Source: Flavobacterium aquicola
Lineage (GTDB): Bacteria; Bacteroidota; Bacteroidia; Flavobacteriales; Flavobacteriaceae
Direction of reading: 5' to 3'
Assembly: GCF_003385115.1 (NCBI RefSeq)
Contig: NZ_QUNI01000009.1
Span: forward strand, 62,001-126,000
Length of the DNA: 64,000 nucleotides
A program made the translations under genes and the position numbers. The notes beneath the pieces are model-generated. The model was not told where the DNA came from, did not search any database, and saw nothing but the letters and a program-made list of their open reading frames with translations. Below are positions 36,351 to 44,805 of this stretch, piece by piece (within the stretch, counting starts at the first letter, position 1; each line of letters begins with the position of its first letter).

Positions 36351-37115
36351 TTAATTATTCAATTTAATAAAGCCGCCGTCAATAGGATAATCGGACCCAG
36401 TGATGAAAGAAGATTCGTCACTGCAGAGAAATAATGCTAAAGCAGCAACTTCATCTGGCTGTCCCATGCGACCGATAGGCTGTGATTTTGACAATTTTTC
36501 AAAAATTTCGGCTTCATTACCTGGATAATTTTTGCTGATAAATCCGTCCACAAAAGGAGTGTGAACTCTTGCCGGAGAAATCGAATTACAGCGAATATTT
36601 TCATTAAGATAATCCTTAGCTACCGATAAAGTCATTGCCATCACAGCACCTTTGCCAGTAGAATAAGCAAACCTGTCCGGAATTCCAACCCAGCATGCAA
36701 TAGATGCCAAATTAAGAATAACTCCGCCCCCCGATTTTCTAAACTGCGGAATCGAAGCATGCAGACAGTTATATACGCCTTTCACATTAACATTCATCAC
36801 ACGGTCAAAATCTGCCTCGGCAGTAGTTTCTACTTTTCCCACGTGTGCAATTCCTGCATTATTTACAAGAATATCAATATTCCCAATTTTTTCGAATGCT
36901 GCGATTACTTCCTGCTGATTGGCAACATTACAGGCATGTGCAAACACTTTGCCTCCATCTGCCGTTATTTTATCAACTGTAGACTGGGCACTTTCCTGCG
37001 AAAGTTCCAAAACATGAACTTCGGCTCCCTGTTTGGCGAATAATAATGAAATTGCTTTTCCAATACCGCTTCCTCCTCCTGTTATAATTGCTTTTTTGTT
37101 TTTTAAAGAAAACAT
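36351..37115 (-). CDS. short-chain dehydrogenase, probable 2-keto-3-deoxy-L-fuconate dehydrogenase
   Basis: This 254-residue classical SDR has the cofactor motif GGGSGIGKA, NNAG, and an intact YSTGK catalytic pair (YxxxK), with a C-terminal GSDYPIDGGF. In the oxidative L-fucose pathway a SDR oxidises 2-keto-3-deoxy-L-fuconate at C4 before FAH-type cleavage, and this gene sits directly upstream of the FAH gene. It clearly differs from the other SDR at the head of the operon. Confidence 0.85.
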   Translation of the reverse strand: MFSLKNKKAIITGGGSGIGKAISLLFAKQGAEVHVLELSQESAQSTVDKITADGGKVFAHACNVANQQEVIAAFEKIGNIDILVNNAGIAHVGKVETTAEADFDRVMNVNVKGVYNCLHASIPQFRKSGGGVILNLASIACWVGIPDRFAYSTGKGAVMAMTLSVAKDYLNENIRCNSISPARVHTPFVDGFISKNYPGNEAEIFEKLSKSQPIGRMGQPDEVAALALFLCSDESSFITGSDYPIDGGFIKLNN

Positions 37116-37130
37116 ATTTATGATTTTTAA

Positions 37131-37244
37131 TTTCAGATTAACGATTTTTGATTTTTGATTTTCTCATTCGAAACCTACAGATTGTCAATTTCACGAAGTC
37201 TAATCCTTCTGAAATCTTAAATCGTTAGTCAAAAATCTTAAATC
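37131..37244. repeat. imperfect inverted repeat with GATTTTTGATTT iterations
   Basis: The left arm TTTCAGATTAACGATTTTTG and the right arm (CTGAAATCTTAAATCGTTAG, then CAAAAATC) are roughly reverse complements across about 60 nt. The element fills the gap between the UxaA-family dehydratase and the SDR. It has low complexity, and I see no gene or promoter in it. Confidence 0.55.
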
Positions 37245-37252
37245 AACTTTTT

Positions 37253-38893
37253 TTACAACGACACTCCTCTTTTCCAAGGAATAAAATCGTCTTGGTTTAA
37301 TTGTACTGCTTTTGGAATAATTTCACCGCTTGCCGCTTTTATGCAGTAATCCAAAATTTCTTCACCCATTTCTTCAATGGTTTTTTCTCCGCTAATGATT
37401 GGGCCGCAGTCTATGTCAATGATATCACTCATTTTTGAAGCCAGAACAGAATTTGTTGCCACTTTTATAACTGGACAGACAGGATTTCCTGTAGGTGTTC
37501 CCAAGCCAGTAGTAAACAAAATCAATGTTGCGCCAGATGCTGCTTTTCCAGTAGTAGCTTCCACATCGTTTCCTGGTGTACAAACTAAACTTAATCCTGG
37601 TTTTGTGACCAATTCGGTATAATCGAGCACATCTTCTACTGGTGAGGTTCCGCCTTTTTTGGCAGCTCCTGCACTTTTAATTGCATCTGTAATCAAACCG
37701 TCTTTTATATTCCCTGGCGAAGGATTCATATGAAAACCTGAACCTACTTTATGTGCCAAAGCATCATAAGATTCCATCAAATTTATAAATTTATACGCCG
37801 TTTCTTCAGAAACACAGCGATCAATTAAATCTTGTTCGGCTCCGCATAATTCTGGAAATTCAGCAAGCAAAATTTTACCTCCCAAACCAACTACCAAATC
37901 CGAAGTATACCCCACGGCAGGATTTGCAGAAACACCGCTAAAACCGTCGCTTCCGCCACACTTTACGCCAATGCAGAGTTCGCTCAAAGGAGCTTCTTCT
38001 CTTTCATATTGATTGATTTCTATTAATCCCTGAAATGTTTTTTTTATCGCATTGGATATCAATACTTCTTCACTTTCAGTCTGCTGCTGTTCGAAAATAA
38101 ATAAAGGTTTATCAAATGCTGGATTCTGTTTTTTGACATCGTTTATAAAATCCTGCACCTGCAGATGCTGACAGCCTAAACTCAAAACCGTAATCCCGCC
38201 CACATTTGGATGATTCGCATAAGAAGCCAACAACGCGCTCAGCGTAGCCGCATCCTGACGTGTACCGCCACAACCGCCCTGATGATTGAGGAATTTTATC
38301 CCATCAACATTTTTAAAAACACGATTTGCAGTGTTGGCTGGCATCAATTGCAAATCAACGGCATTCATATCTTCACCGCTTTGATAGCTTTTCAATAACT
38401 GATGCGTGAACTGCGTATATTTATCACTCACAGAATAACCCAATTCATTGTGAAGCGCTTCACGGATGACATCCAAATTTCGATTTTCACAAAAAACAGT
38501 CGGTACAAACAGCCAGTAATTAGCTGTTCCCACACGGCCGTCTTTTCTTTTATATCCTTTAAATGTTTTGTCTTTATATTTGGAAACATCAGGAGCCTGC
38601 CATGAAAAACTGCTTTTTTTATATCCATAAGGTTCTGCCGCGTGTTTTAGATTTTCAGTAGTCATCAAACTTCCTTTACTTACATCACACTGCACTTTTC
38701 CAACCAAAACGCCATACATAATCACTTCAGCAGTGGCAGTCATATCAGCCATATAAAACTTATGCTTTGCCTTAATTGTTTCTTTTAAAATATATGTTTC
38801 AGATTCAAAAACAACTGCATCCTCTTTTTGTAAATCTGTTAATGCAACCAGAACGTTATCTTTAGGATGCATTTTTACAACTAATCTTTTCAT
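37253..38893 (-). CDS. UxaA/altronate dehydratase-family enzyme, probable L-fuconate dehydratase
   Basis: The product has about 546 residues from the ATG at 38893. A strong Shine-Dalgarno (GCAGGAGAATAAA) lies just before this ATG, and the longer frame from 38944 would overlap fucP by 50 nt. An N-terminal SAF domain (HPKDNVLVAL, to about residue 80) precedes the UxaA catalytic region with GGCGGTRQDA, LGCQHLQ, VKCGGSDGFSG, GGTSPVEDV and TTGLGTPTGNPVCPV. Family members dehydrate altronate or galactarate. Here the operon lacks uronate genes but has the other steps of oxidative L-fucose breakdown, so L-fuconate is the likely substrate. Campylobacter jejuni has UxaA-like genes in its fucose locus, which is a precedent. 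Confidence 0.85.
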   Translation of the reverse strand: MKRLVVKMHPKDNVLVALTDLQKEDAVVFESETYILKETIKAKHKFYMADMTATAEVIMYGVLVGKVQCDVSKGSLMTTENLKHAAEPYGYKKSSFSWQAPDVSKYKDKTFKGYKRKDGRVGTANYWLFVPTVFCENRNLDVIREALHNELGYSVSDKYTQFTHQLLKSYQSGEDMNAVDLQLMPANTANRVFKNVDGIKFLNHQGGCGGTRQDAATLSALLASYANHPNVGGITVLSLGCQHLQVQDFINDVKKQNPAFDKPLFIFEQQQTESEEVLISNAIKKTFQGLIEINQYEREEAPLSELCIGVKCGGSDGFSGVSANPAVGYTSDLVVGLGGKILLAEFPELCGAEQDLIDRCVSEETAYKFINLMESYDALAHKVGSGFHMNPSPGNIKDGLITDAIKSAGAAKKGGTSPVEDVLDYTELVTKPGLSLVCTPGNDVEATTGKAASGATLILFTTGLGTPTGNPVCPVIKVATNSVLASKMSDIIDIDCGPIISGEKTIEEMGEEILDYCIKAASGEIIPKAVQLNQDDFIPWKRGVSL

Positions 38894-38894
38894 T

Positions 38895-40199
38895 TTATTC
38901 TCCTGCATTATTATTAATTCTATCATTTCTTCTTGCGAAAGCAAAAAACACTATTACTACAAAACATATTAGCGGTACAATATATCCATTTTGAATACTG
39001 CCTGTTTTATCTGAAATCATTCCTAAAACCGGAGGCAATAATGCACCTCCAACAATAGCCATTACAATCAGCGACGAACCAATTTTGGTATTATGTCCTA
39101 AATCTTCAATACCCATCGAAAAAATAGTTGGAAACATTATACTCATAAAAAAGGCGATAGCTATAAGTCCGTACACCACTATCATTCCAGTTCCGTTTAT
39201 TACCAAAATGCATAATAGGATATTAATAAAAGCATACGTCAGCAGCAGTTTTTGTGCATCTATATATTTCATAATAAAAGTTCCCGCAAAACGCCCAAGC
39301 ATAAATGCTAACCCAAAAAAACCTAAATATTTTGCTGCCGAATCCTCTCCTATTCCTGCTGCTGTTGTCGCCATTTTGATAAAAAAACTGCCCACACAAA
39401 CCTGTGCTCCCACGTAAAAAAACTGAGCAACAATTCCCCATCTTAATTTTACGGACTTCAAAGCGCCTGCAAAACTAGCACCGTCAGCTCCTTCTTTATC
39501 TTCATCTTTAATGTCAGGCATAGATGTAAAATAAATAACTACTGCTACAGCCAAAATAATTAAACCCAAAACGAGATATGGCATTTTTACGCTTGCTGCC
39601 TCTTCCAAAAGATAATTTTGCAGTTCAGAAGCATTCATGGCATCCATTTCCGTTTGTGTTAAATTTTTGCCTGACAAAATCATTGGGCCAATGTAAGCTG
39701 GAGCGATATAAGCAGCAAGTCCATTAAACGATTGTGAAAAATTCAATCGTCGGGTTGCTGTCGAAGCCGGTCCCAAAATAGTCACATAAGGATTCGCGGC
39801 TGTTTCCAGAAATGTAAGTCCGCAGGCAATTATAAATAAAGCGCCCAAGAAATAAATATACTGAAGCGAATTGGCCGCAGGCACAAATAAAATAGATCCC
39901 AATCCGAATAAAACTAACCCGATTAGAATTCCTGATTTATAGCCATATTTTCTCATCACATAACCTGCCGGCAAAGCCATAGCAAAATAGGCGATAAACA
40001 CAGAAGAATCAATGAGCGAAGATTCTAAATCTGAAAGATTGAAAGCTTTTCGCAAATGCGGAATAAGTATCGGGTCTAAATTATGCACAAATCCCCAGAA
40101 GAAGAACAAACTGGTTACCAATATAAAAGGGAATAACCATTTTTTGTTTCCACTAGAAACAACTTCGTTTACTTCTTCCTGCTTTGGATTTACTGTCAT
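38895..40199 (-). CDS. fucP: FucP-type L-fucose:H+ symporter (MFS)
   Basis: This 434-residue inner-membrane protein has about 12 transmembrane segments. It carries FucP-family landmarks: WGFVHNLDPILIPHLRKAF, PAGYVMRKYGYKSG and LETAANPYVTILG (E132, matching E135 of E. coli FucP). At the position of the essential D46 of E. coli FucP (NLNDILLP), this protein reads NLDPILIP, so the acid is shifted by one residue (D42). The stop codon is one base from the dehydratase start. Fucose as substrate is inferred from homology and the operon. Confidence 0.87.
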   Translation of the reverse strand: MTVNPKQEEVNEVVSSGNKKWLFPFILVTSLFFFWGFVHNLDPILIPHLRKAFNLSDLESSLIDSSVFIAYFAMALPAGYVMRKYGYKSGILIGLVLFGLGSILFVPAANSLQYIYFLGALFIIACGLTFLETAANPYVTILGPASTATRRLNFSQSFNGLAAYIAPAYIGPMILSGKNLTQTEMDAMNASELQNYLLEEAASVKMPYLVLGLIILAVAVVIYFTSMPDIKDEDKEGADGASFAGALKSVKLRWGIVAQFFYVGAQVCVGSFFIKMATTAAGIGEDSAAKYLGFFGLAFMLGRFAGTFIMKYIDAQKLLLTYAFINILLCILVINGTGMIVVYGLIAIAFFMSIMFPTIFSMGIEDLGHNTKIGSSLIVMAIVGGALLPPVLGMISDKTGSIQNGYIVPLICFVVIVFFAFARRNDRINNNAGE

Positions 40200-40233
40200 A
40201 TACTTTGTGTGTTTTTATTAAGCTGTTAATTCA

Positions 40234-41019
40234 TTATTCAGAAATTGCTCTGTCTAAATGGGTATAGCCGCCATCGACATATATAATCTGTCCTGTAGTA
40301 TGGCTCGATTTTTCGGATAAAAGAAAAGCAGTCATATTAGCGATTTCTTCGGCTGTTGTCATACGTTTCCCGAAAGGAATTTTACTAGTTATTGAGGCTA
40401 GTTTTTCTTCCTTATTTTCAAATGTGTTAATCCACGTTTCATACAGCGGAGTAAAACATTCTGCCACCACCACAGCATTTACGCGGATATTGTATTTTAA
40501 TAATTCAACAGCCCATTCTCGGGTTAGAGCATTGCGTCCTCCATTTGCGGCAGCATAAGCTGAAGTACCTCCCTGACCTGTATCGGCAGTTTTGGAACCT
40601 ATATTTACTATTGATCCTTTCGATTTTATAAGATGTGGCAAAGCGTGCTGCGCCATCAGATAATAATGAACCAGATTTTTGTGAAGCGACGCCATAAAAG
40701 ATTCGTAATCTCCGTTCTCCAAACCCACACCGTCATTGACTCCGGCATTATTCACCAAACCATCTATCCCTCCGCATTGTTTGATAATAGTTTCCACTGC
40801 AATCCGGCAATCGTCAGGTCTTGTCAAATCGGCGGCTACCTGTAATGCTTTCCTGCCCGAAGCTTCAATTGCTGCAACAACTGCTTTGTTGTCAGTTTCA
40901 TTGCGGCCTACTATAAAGGGAATAGCTCCTTCTGCAGCCAGCACTCTGCATATTCCTAAACCAATGCCTTTTGCACCTCCTGTTACTATAATAATTTTAT
41001 CGGTCAGTGATAACTGCAT
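40234..41019 (-). CDS. short-chain dehydrogenase, probable L-fucose dehydrogenase
   Basis: This 261-residue SDR has the cofactor motif GGAKGIGLG, NNAG at about 90 and the catalytic tyrosine Y155. The canonical YxxxK lysine is replaced: the sequence is SAYAAANGG with N159 (codon AAT). It is the first gene of the fucose operon, so by position it should perform the first step, oxidation of L-fucose to the lactone. The shared promoter-operator module lies about 110-160 nt upstream of its start. Assignment as the fucose rather than another aldose dehydrogenase rests on context. Confidence 0.8.
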   Translation of the reverse strand: MQLSLTDKIIIVTGGAKGIGLGICRVLAAEGAIPFIVGRNETDNKAVVAAIEASGRKALQVAADLTRPDDCRIAVETIIKQCGGIDGLVNNAGVNDGVGLENGDYESFMASLHKNLVHYYLMAQHALPHLIKSKGSIVNIGSKTADTGQGGTSAYAAANGGRNALTREWAVELLKYNIRVNAVVVAECFTPLYETWINTFENKEEKLASITSKIPFGKRMTTAEEIANMTAFLLSEKSSHTTGQIIYVDGGYTHLDRAISE

Positions 41020-41549
41020 CTGCTTTATTTTTGTCTGGTTATTTTCTTGACTAAAAATTGTCTTCCCTCTTAAATGACATCAAGTTTATATTCTAAGTGA
41101 ACTTCAATCATAAAAAAGGGAAATCAATCTTATGGTTAGTTTGACTACAAGTATAGCTATTTTTTCTAAATCTACAATATCTAATCGAATAAATTTAATA
41201 ATTCTTAATTTTTTAAGATACAGTCTGCAAATCCGAAAACCGAGGATTATCAGTTTATAATGACCAATATTTGTTTCAATGGCATGTTAGTCGTAATATT
41301 GCTAGAAATGACGAATTAACTGCGCTGCAAAAGGTGGTGGCTGGCAATTTTATCTTTTTTTATCGTAAATGACTTTAGTCTAACCAAAAAAAATCTCCTC
41401 GTTGAAAGATTTAACCGATGACAAAATAAATTCTAATCGGTACAACTGCCACGGGAAAAATTTACTTCTCTAAAAAAAGAAGAAGGAAACGCAATTGTGA
41501 CGACATTTGCAAATACATAATTTTAAATTTAACTTAATTAATATATAAT
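41020..41549. other. divergent intergenic region fucose operon / TerC
   Basis: This region holds the fucose promoter-operator at 41130-41177. The rest up to 41549 has no recognisable gene. It contains a hairpin ACCGAT/ATCGGT near 41410-41441 and a 51-codon open stretch without a start codon (41217-41372). I looked for a manganese-type (yybP-ykoY) riboswitch ahead of the TerC gene and did not recognise one. Confidence 0.55.
41130..41177 (-). promoter_or_regulatory. fucose operon promoter-operator, copy of the shared 26-bp module
   Basis: On the minus strand TATACTTG (41155-41148) is followed by TAGTCAAACTAACCATAA. The 26 bp 41130-41155 differ from the xylB and GH74 copies at one position (A to G on the plus strand). 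A weak -33 (TTG at 41177-41175) lies 19 nt upstream. Confidence 0.72.
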
Positions 41550-42542
41550 ATGAATCAACACCCAATCTTTCTGGAACATCCCGGCTTAATTATCGTTTTT
41601 GCGATTGCAGTAGTTATCATGCTATTATTAGATTTAGGAATCTTCAATAAAAAAAGTCACGTAGTATCAAATAAAGAAGCCATAACGTGGTCATTAGTAT
41701 GGATAAGCTTAGCGATGATTTTTAGCGGTTTAATATTTCACTTTGCAGGAGCATCAAAATTCTATGAATTTCAATCAGCATATTGGATTGAAAAAGCACT
41801 TTCGGTTGATAATCTTTTTGTTTTTATATTAGTCTTTAATTTTTTTGATGTTGCCAATCAAAACAAACATAAAGTGCTGTTTTGGGGAATCATCGGAGCG
41901 TTAGTTTTAAGAGCTATTTTTATCTTTTCTGGAGCTTTCTTAATTAAGCTGACTTATTTAAATAAGCTTTTGAGTCTTGCAGGACATCCAGGATTTAAAT
42001 ATGACATTAACTTAATCATGACTCTTTTTGGATTGTTTTTGGTTTATGCCGGTATCAAATCATGGTCTTCGGGAGATGAAGATGATGATGTGGATTATAA
42101 TAACACAAGAGGAGCGAGATTAATTCGAAAGTTTTTTAGCGTAAGCGATAAATATGACGGAAATAAGTTTTTTACAATGGAAAATGGAAAAAAACTTGCA
42201 ACGCCGCTTTTGGTAGTAGTCACCGTTATTGAGTTTACAGATTTATTATTTGCAGTAGATTCTATTCCTGCAATTTTTGCAATTTCAAATGATCCTTTTA
42301 TTTTATATACTTCTAATATTTTTGCAATTTTAGGGCTTAGAGCATTGTTTTTCCTATTGGACAATTTCATTCATTTATTTAGTAAACTGCAATATGGATT
42401 AGCAATAATTTTATCATTTATTGGAATAAAAATGATCATTTCCCCATTTTATCATGTAGACTCTGTGTACTCTTTAATGGTAATTGGTGGTGTTCTTTTA
42501 ATTTCGGTTCTAGCTTCAATTTTAATGCCACAGAAAAAATAA
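41550..42542 (+). CDS. TerC/Alx-family integral membrane protein
   Basis: This 330-residue protein has about nine hydrophobic segments and the TerC-family acidic transmembrane motifs (LLLDLGIF, SVDNLFVFILVF, FTDLLFAVDSIPAIFAI). The length and the central hydrophilic loop (GDEDDDVDYNNTRGA) match the Alx branch rather than short TerC. Family members are linked to manganese or other metal export and to tellurite or alkaline stress. It is monocistronic, flanked by a terminator, and unrelated in function to the surrounding sugar genes. Confidence 0.9.
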   Translation: MNQHPIFLEHPGLIIVFAIAVVIMLLLDLGIFNKKSHVVSNKEAITWSLVWISLAMIFSGLIFHFAGASKFYEFQSAYWIEKALSVDNLFVFILVFNFFDVANQNKHKVLFWGIIGALVLRAIFIFSGAFLIKLTYLNKLLSLAGHPGFKYDINLIMTLFGLFLVYAGIKSWSSGDEDDDVDYNNTRGARLIRKFFSVSDKYDGNKFFTMENGKKLATPLLVVVTVIEFTDLLFAVDSIPAIFAISNDPFILYTSNIFAILGLRALFFLLDNFIHLFSKLQYGLAIILSFIGIKMIISPFYHVDSVYSLMVIGGVLLISVLASILMPQKK

Positions 42543-42563
42543 AGATTACTAGTTTGAGAAAGC

Positions 42564-42609
42564 AAAAAAAGCGGATTGAAAATCACATATATTTTCAAAC
42601 CGCTTTTTT
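42564..42609. terminator. bidirectional terminator after TerC
   Basis: The stem GCGGATTGAAAAT/ATTTTCAAACCGC (42571-42603, one mismatch) is flanked by seven A on the left and six T on the right, so it can work on both strands. It lies 28 nt after the TerC stop. Confidence 0.8.
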
Positions 42610-42697
42610 GATTTCAATTATTCCATTAACAACTTCCAGAGACAACACAGTATAAATCAAATCTATCTGCTAAGATTCTGAGCCTTCACCAATTTTC

Positions 42698-42740
42698 TTT
42701 CTGCGAAAAGCTCTTCTTTGTATTAAGCTTTTCGCAGAAA
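42698..42740. other. 15-bp perfect inverted repeat
   Basis: TTTCTGCGAAAAGCT and AGCTTTTCGCAGAAA are separated by 13 nt, in the gap between the convergent TerC and SGLT genes. There is no U-run on either side. It may be a mobile palindrome or a transcript-end structure. Confidence 0.5.
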
Positions 42741-42766
42741 TAATATTGGATAATTATATTTAGACC

Positions 42767-42804
42767 AAAAAAAAACGTGAAGCCAAACAAATTCAGCTTC
42801 ACGT
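42767..42804 (-). terminator. Rho-independent terminator of the SGLT gene
   Basis: The stem ACGTGAAGC/GCTTCACGT (42775-42804) is followed on the minus strand by a run of U (poly-A at 42767-42774 on the plus strand). It lies 20 nt after the symporter stop codon. Confidence 0.85.
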
Positions 42805-42824
42805 CTTTAATCATTTATATTATT

Positions 42825-44522
42825 TTACCAGAACTTAACATATAATGCTGCAATAACCAACAAAGTGATTATAATCATTACTGTAGTCTGTGGTTTCAAT
42901 TTGAACATCTCTGTATCCAATTCGAATGCTTTTGGATTCACTTTTGGTCCAGCCATACTGATAGCAATCATCAAAATCATTGTAAATAAGAATGATAATC
43001 CCATACAGATGTGGAAAGGAATTTCGTAAGTTCCTTTGGCAGTCTGATACGCAGTGTATAATAATGTTTGGTTTCCAAATAATGCAGGAGCAAATTCATT
43101 GAATAAAACTGAAAGCAAGAAACCTGAGATTACACCAACGATAGCTGCTGTACCAGTTGTTCTTTTCCAGAACATACCAAGGAAGAACATAGCAAATACT
43201 CCAGGACTGATAAATCCAGTATATTTTTGGATATAAGTAAAACCACCTACACCGCCAATTCCTAACAAGTCATCCCAAGTAAATAATACAGCTAAAAGCA
43301 TCGCTGCAAAAACTGTATATCTTCCGATGTTTACCTGTGCGTTATCTGAAGCATTTTTCTGGATGTATTTTTTATGAACATCTAAAGTATAAATAGTAGA
43401 GATACTGTTTACTTTTCCAGCCAAAGAAGCAACAATTGCTGCAGTCAAAGCTGCCACTGATAATCCTTTAATTCCTGTAGGAAGGAAAGTTAACATTGCA
43501 GAATAAGCACCGTCTTTTCCTCCAACTAATTGTGGTAAATGTCCATTTTGGTATAATACATAAGCAGCAATACCAGGTAACATTACGATAAGCGGCATTA
43601 ATAATTTCAAGAAACCAGCGAATAAAATTCCTGTACGGGCGGTTTGCAAATCAGCACCCAACGCTCTTTGAGTAATATATTGGTTACAACCCCAGTAGTT
43701 CAAGTTGATAATCCAAATACCAGCTGCATATGACATTAATCCTGGGAAAGTTAAATACTTATCGATATCATTTTGAGTAAATGAAGCGGAAACCTGCTGT
43801 GTAGGCTCTGGGATAATCATTTTGAAATGCTCTGGAGCTTTTTCCATCAATACTTGGAAACCTGCAATCGCATCATGTCCGAAACCGAAATATTCTCCAA
43901 CAGTTGCCAAAGCGATGTAAGAAGTAACCAAACCTCCAATGATCAAAACGGCTACCTGAATTACATCAGTATAAGCAACAACTTTCATACCTCCTAAAGA
44001 GATAATCAAAGCAAAAACAGCTAATCCAATCATGATAGCATGAAGATACTCACCTCCGGCCAATCCGTTGATAGCTACAGCTCCTAAATATAGAATAGAA
44101 GTTAAGTTTACAAAAACATATAAAAACAGCCAAAAAACAGCCATAATCAAAGCTGTTGATTCGTTATATCTTTGTTTCAAAAATTGGGGCATGGTATAAA
44201 TCTTGTTTTTCAAATAAACAGGAATAAACCAAACTGCTACAATAATCAAGGCAATAGCAGCAAGCCACTCATAAGCAGCAACAGCAATTCCTAAAAAGAA
44301 TCCTTCCCCGCTCATTCCAATAAATTGTTCAGCCGAAATGTTTGAAGCGATTAATGAAGCTCCGATCGCCCACCATGTTAAAGTTCCTTCTGCAAGGAAA
44401 TAGGCTTTGGCGTCGTGCTCGTTTCTCTCACGCTTGCGATAAATAGTGTATCCATAGACCGATACGACTATAAAATAAATAATAAATACTGCGTAATCTG
44501 CAAAAGCCAAGTTATTACTCAT
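42825..44522 (-). CDS. SGLT-type sodium/sugar symporter
   Basis: This 565-residue inner-membrane protein of the solute:sodium symporter family has about 14 transmembrane segments. It shows the vSGLT-like features ASLIASNISAEQFIGMSGEG, GGMKVVAYTDVIQV and YWGCNQYITQRALGA. It imports a monosaccharide with Na+. The gene is 283 nt after galE and has its own terminator. A palindromic operator of the same type found at the transketolase and second susC promoters lies in that gap. This suggests a pentose such as L-arabinose as substrate, although the neighbouring gal genes make galactose an alternative. Confidence 0.9.
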   Translation of the reverse strand: MSNNLAFADYAVFIIYFIVVSVYGYTIYRKRERNEHDAKAYFLAEGTLTWWAIGASLIASNISAEQFIGMSGEGFFLGIAVAAYEWLAAIALIIVAVWFIPVYLKNKIYTMPQFLKQRYNESTALIMAVFWLFLYVFVNLTSILYLGAVAINGLAGGEYLHAIMIGLAVFALIISLGGMKVVAYTDVIQVAVLIIGGLVTSYIALATVGEYFGFGHDAIAGFQVLMEKAPEHFKMIIPEPTQQVSASFTQNDIDKYLTFPGLMSYAAGIWIINLNYWGCNQYITQRALGADLQTARTGILFAGFLKLLMPLIVMLPGIAAYVLYQNGHLPQLVGGKDGAYSAMLTFLPTGIKGLSVAALTAAIVASLAGKVNSISTIYTLDVHKKYIQKNASDNAQVNIGRYTVFAAMLLAVLFTWDDLLGIGGVGGFTYIQKYTGFISPGVFAMFFLGMFWKRTTGTAAIVGVISGFLLSVLFNEFAPALFGNQTLLYTAYQTAKGTYEIPFHICMGLSFLFTMILMIAISMAGPKVNPKAFELDTEMFKLKPQTTVMIIITLLVIAALYVKFW

Positions 44523-44740
44523 GAGTAAATAGTTTTTTTAAGGTTAATATATTTGTTTTTCTTTTTTAATATTTTGTAATGCTATTCTATTTTGGAGTGC
44601 CAATATAACACATCTTTTCAATAAAACAGAGGAATTTCTCACCCAAATCAAACATAAAATATAAAATATGTTTTAATTCTATTACTTTATTAAGAATTAT
44701 GAAGCCAAAAGTAAAATAAAAAATTATATTGACAATGCTT

Positions 44741-44763
44741 ATAAATGTATTTTTTACATTTAT
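44741..44763 (-). promoter_or_regulatory. palindromic operator upstream of the SGLT gene
   Basis: This is a perfect 9-5-9 palindrome ATAAATGTA-TTTTT-TACATTTAT, about 220 nt before the symporter start. The TGT...ACA core has the same 7-nt internal distance as the sites at 55255-55277, 59179-59201 and 59673-59695. A possible -7 (TACTTTTG) lies at 44713-44706 on the minus strand, but no clear -33 goes with it. Confidence 0.65.
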
Positions 44764-44805
44764 TTTGTTTTACACTCATTAACAAAGTCCAAATAATCTT
44801 TTTTA

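Noticed and set aside
38402..38628. Small open frames on both strands inside the dehydratase and other long genes.
   Set aside because: They lie wholly inside well-supported coding regions in other frames and show no ribosome site or recognisable product.
37253..38944. Start of the UxaA-family gene at 38944.
   Set aside because: It would overlap fucP by 50 nt. The ATG at 38893 has a strong AGGAG ribosome site and gives the usual SAF-domain start.
34461..41019. Interpreting the operon as L-rhamnose or uronate (altronate) catabolism.
   Set aside because: A FucP-type permease, the shared operator with a locus encoding GH95 fucosidase, and the absence of uronate isomerase or KDG kinase/aldolase genes favour fucose. 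Biochemistry is still needed to exclude rhamnose.
41217..41372. A 51-codon open stretch (containing FQWHVSRNIARNDELTALQ) ahead of the TerC gene.
   Set aside because: It has no ATG, GTG or TTG start with a plausible ribosome site, matches nothing I recognise, and lies between two promoters. It could be a gene remnant but does not support a gene call.
41378..41549. A possible manganese (yybP-ykoY) riboswitch before the TerC/Alx gene.
   Set aside because: The conserved loop sequences of that class were not found; only a short ACCGAT/ATCGGT hairpin is present.
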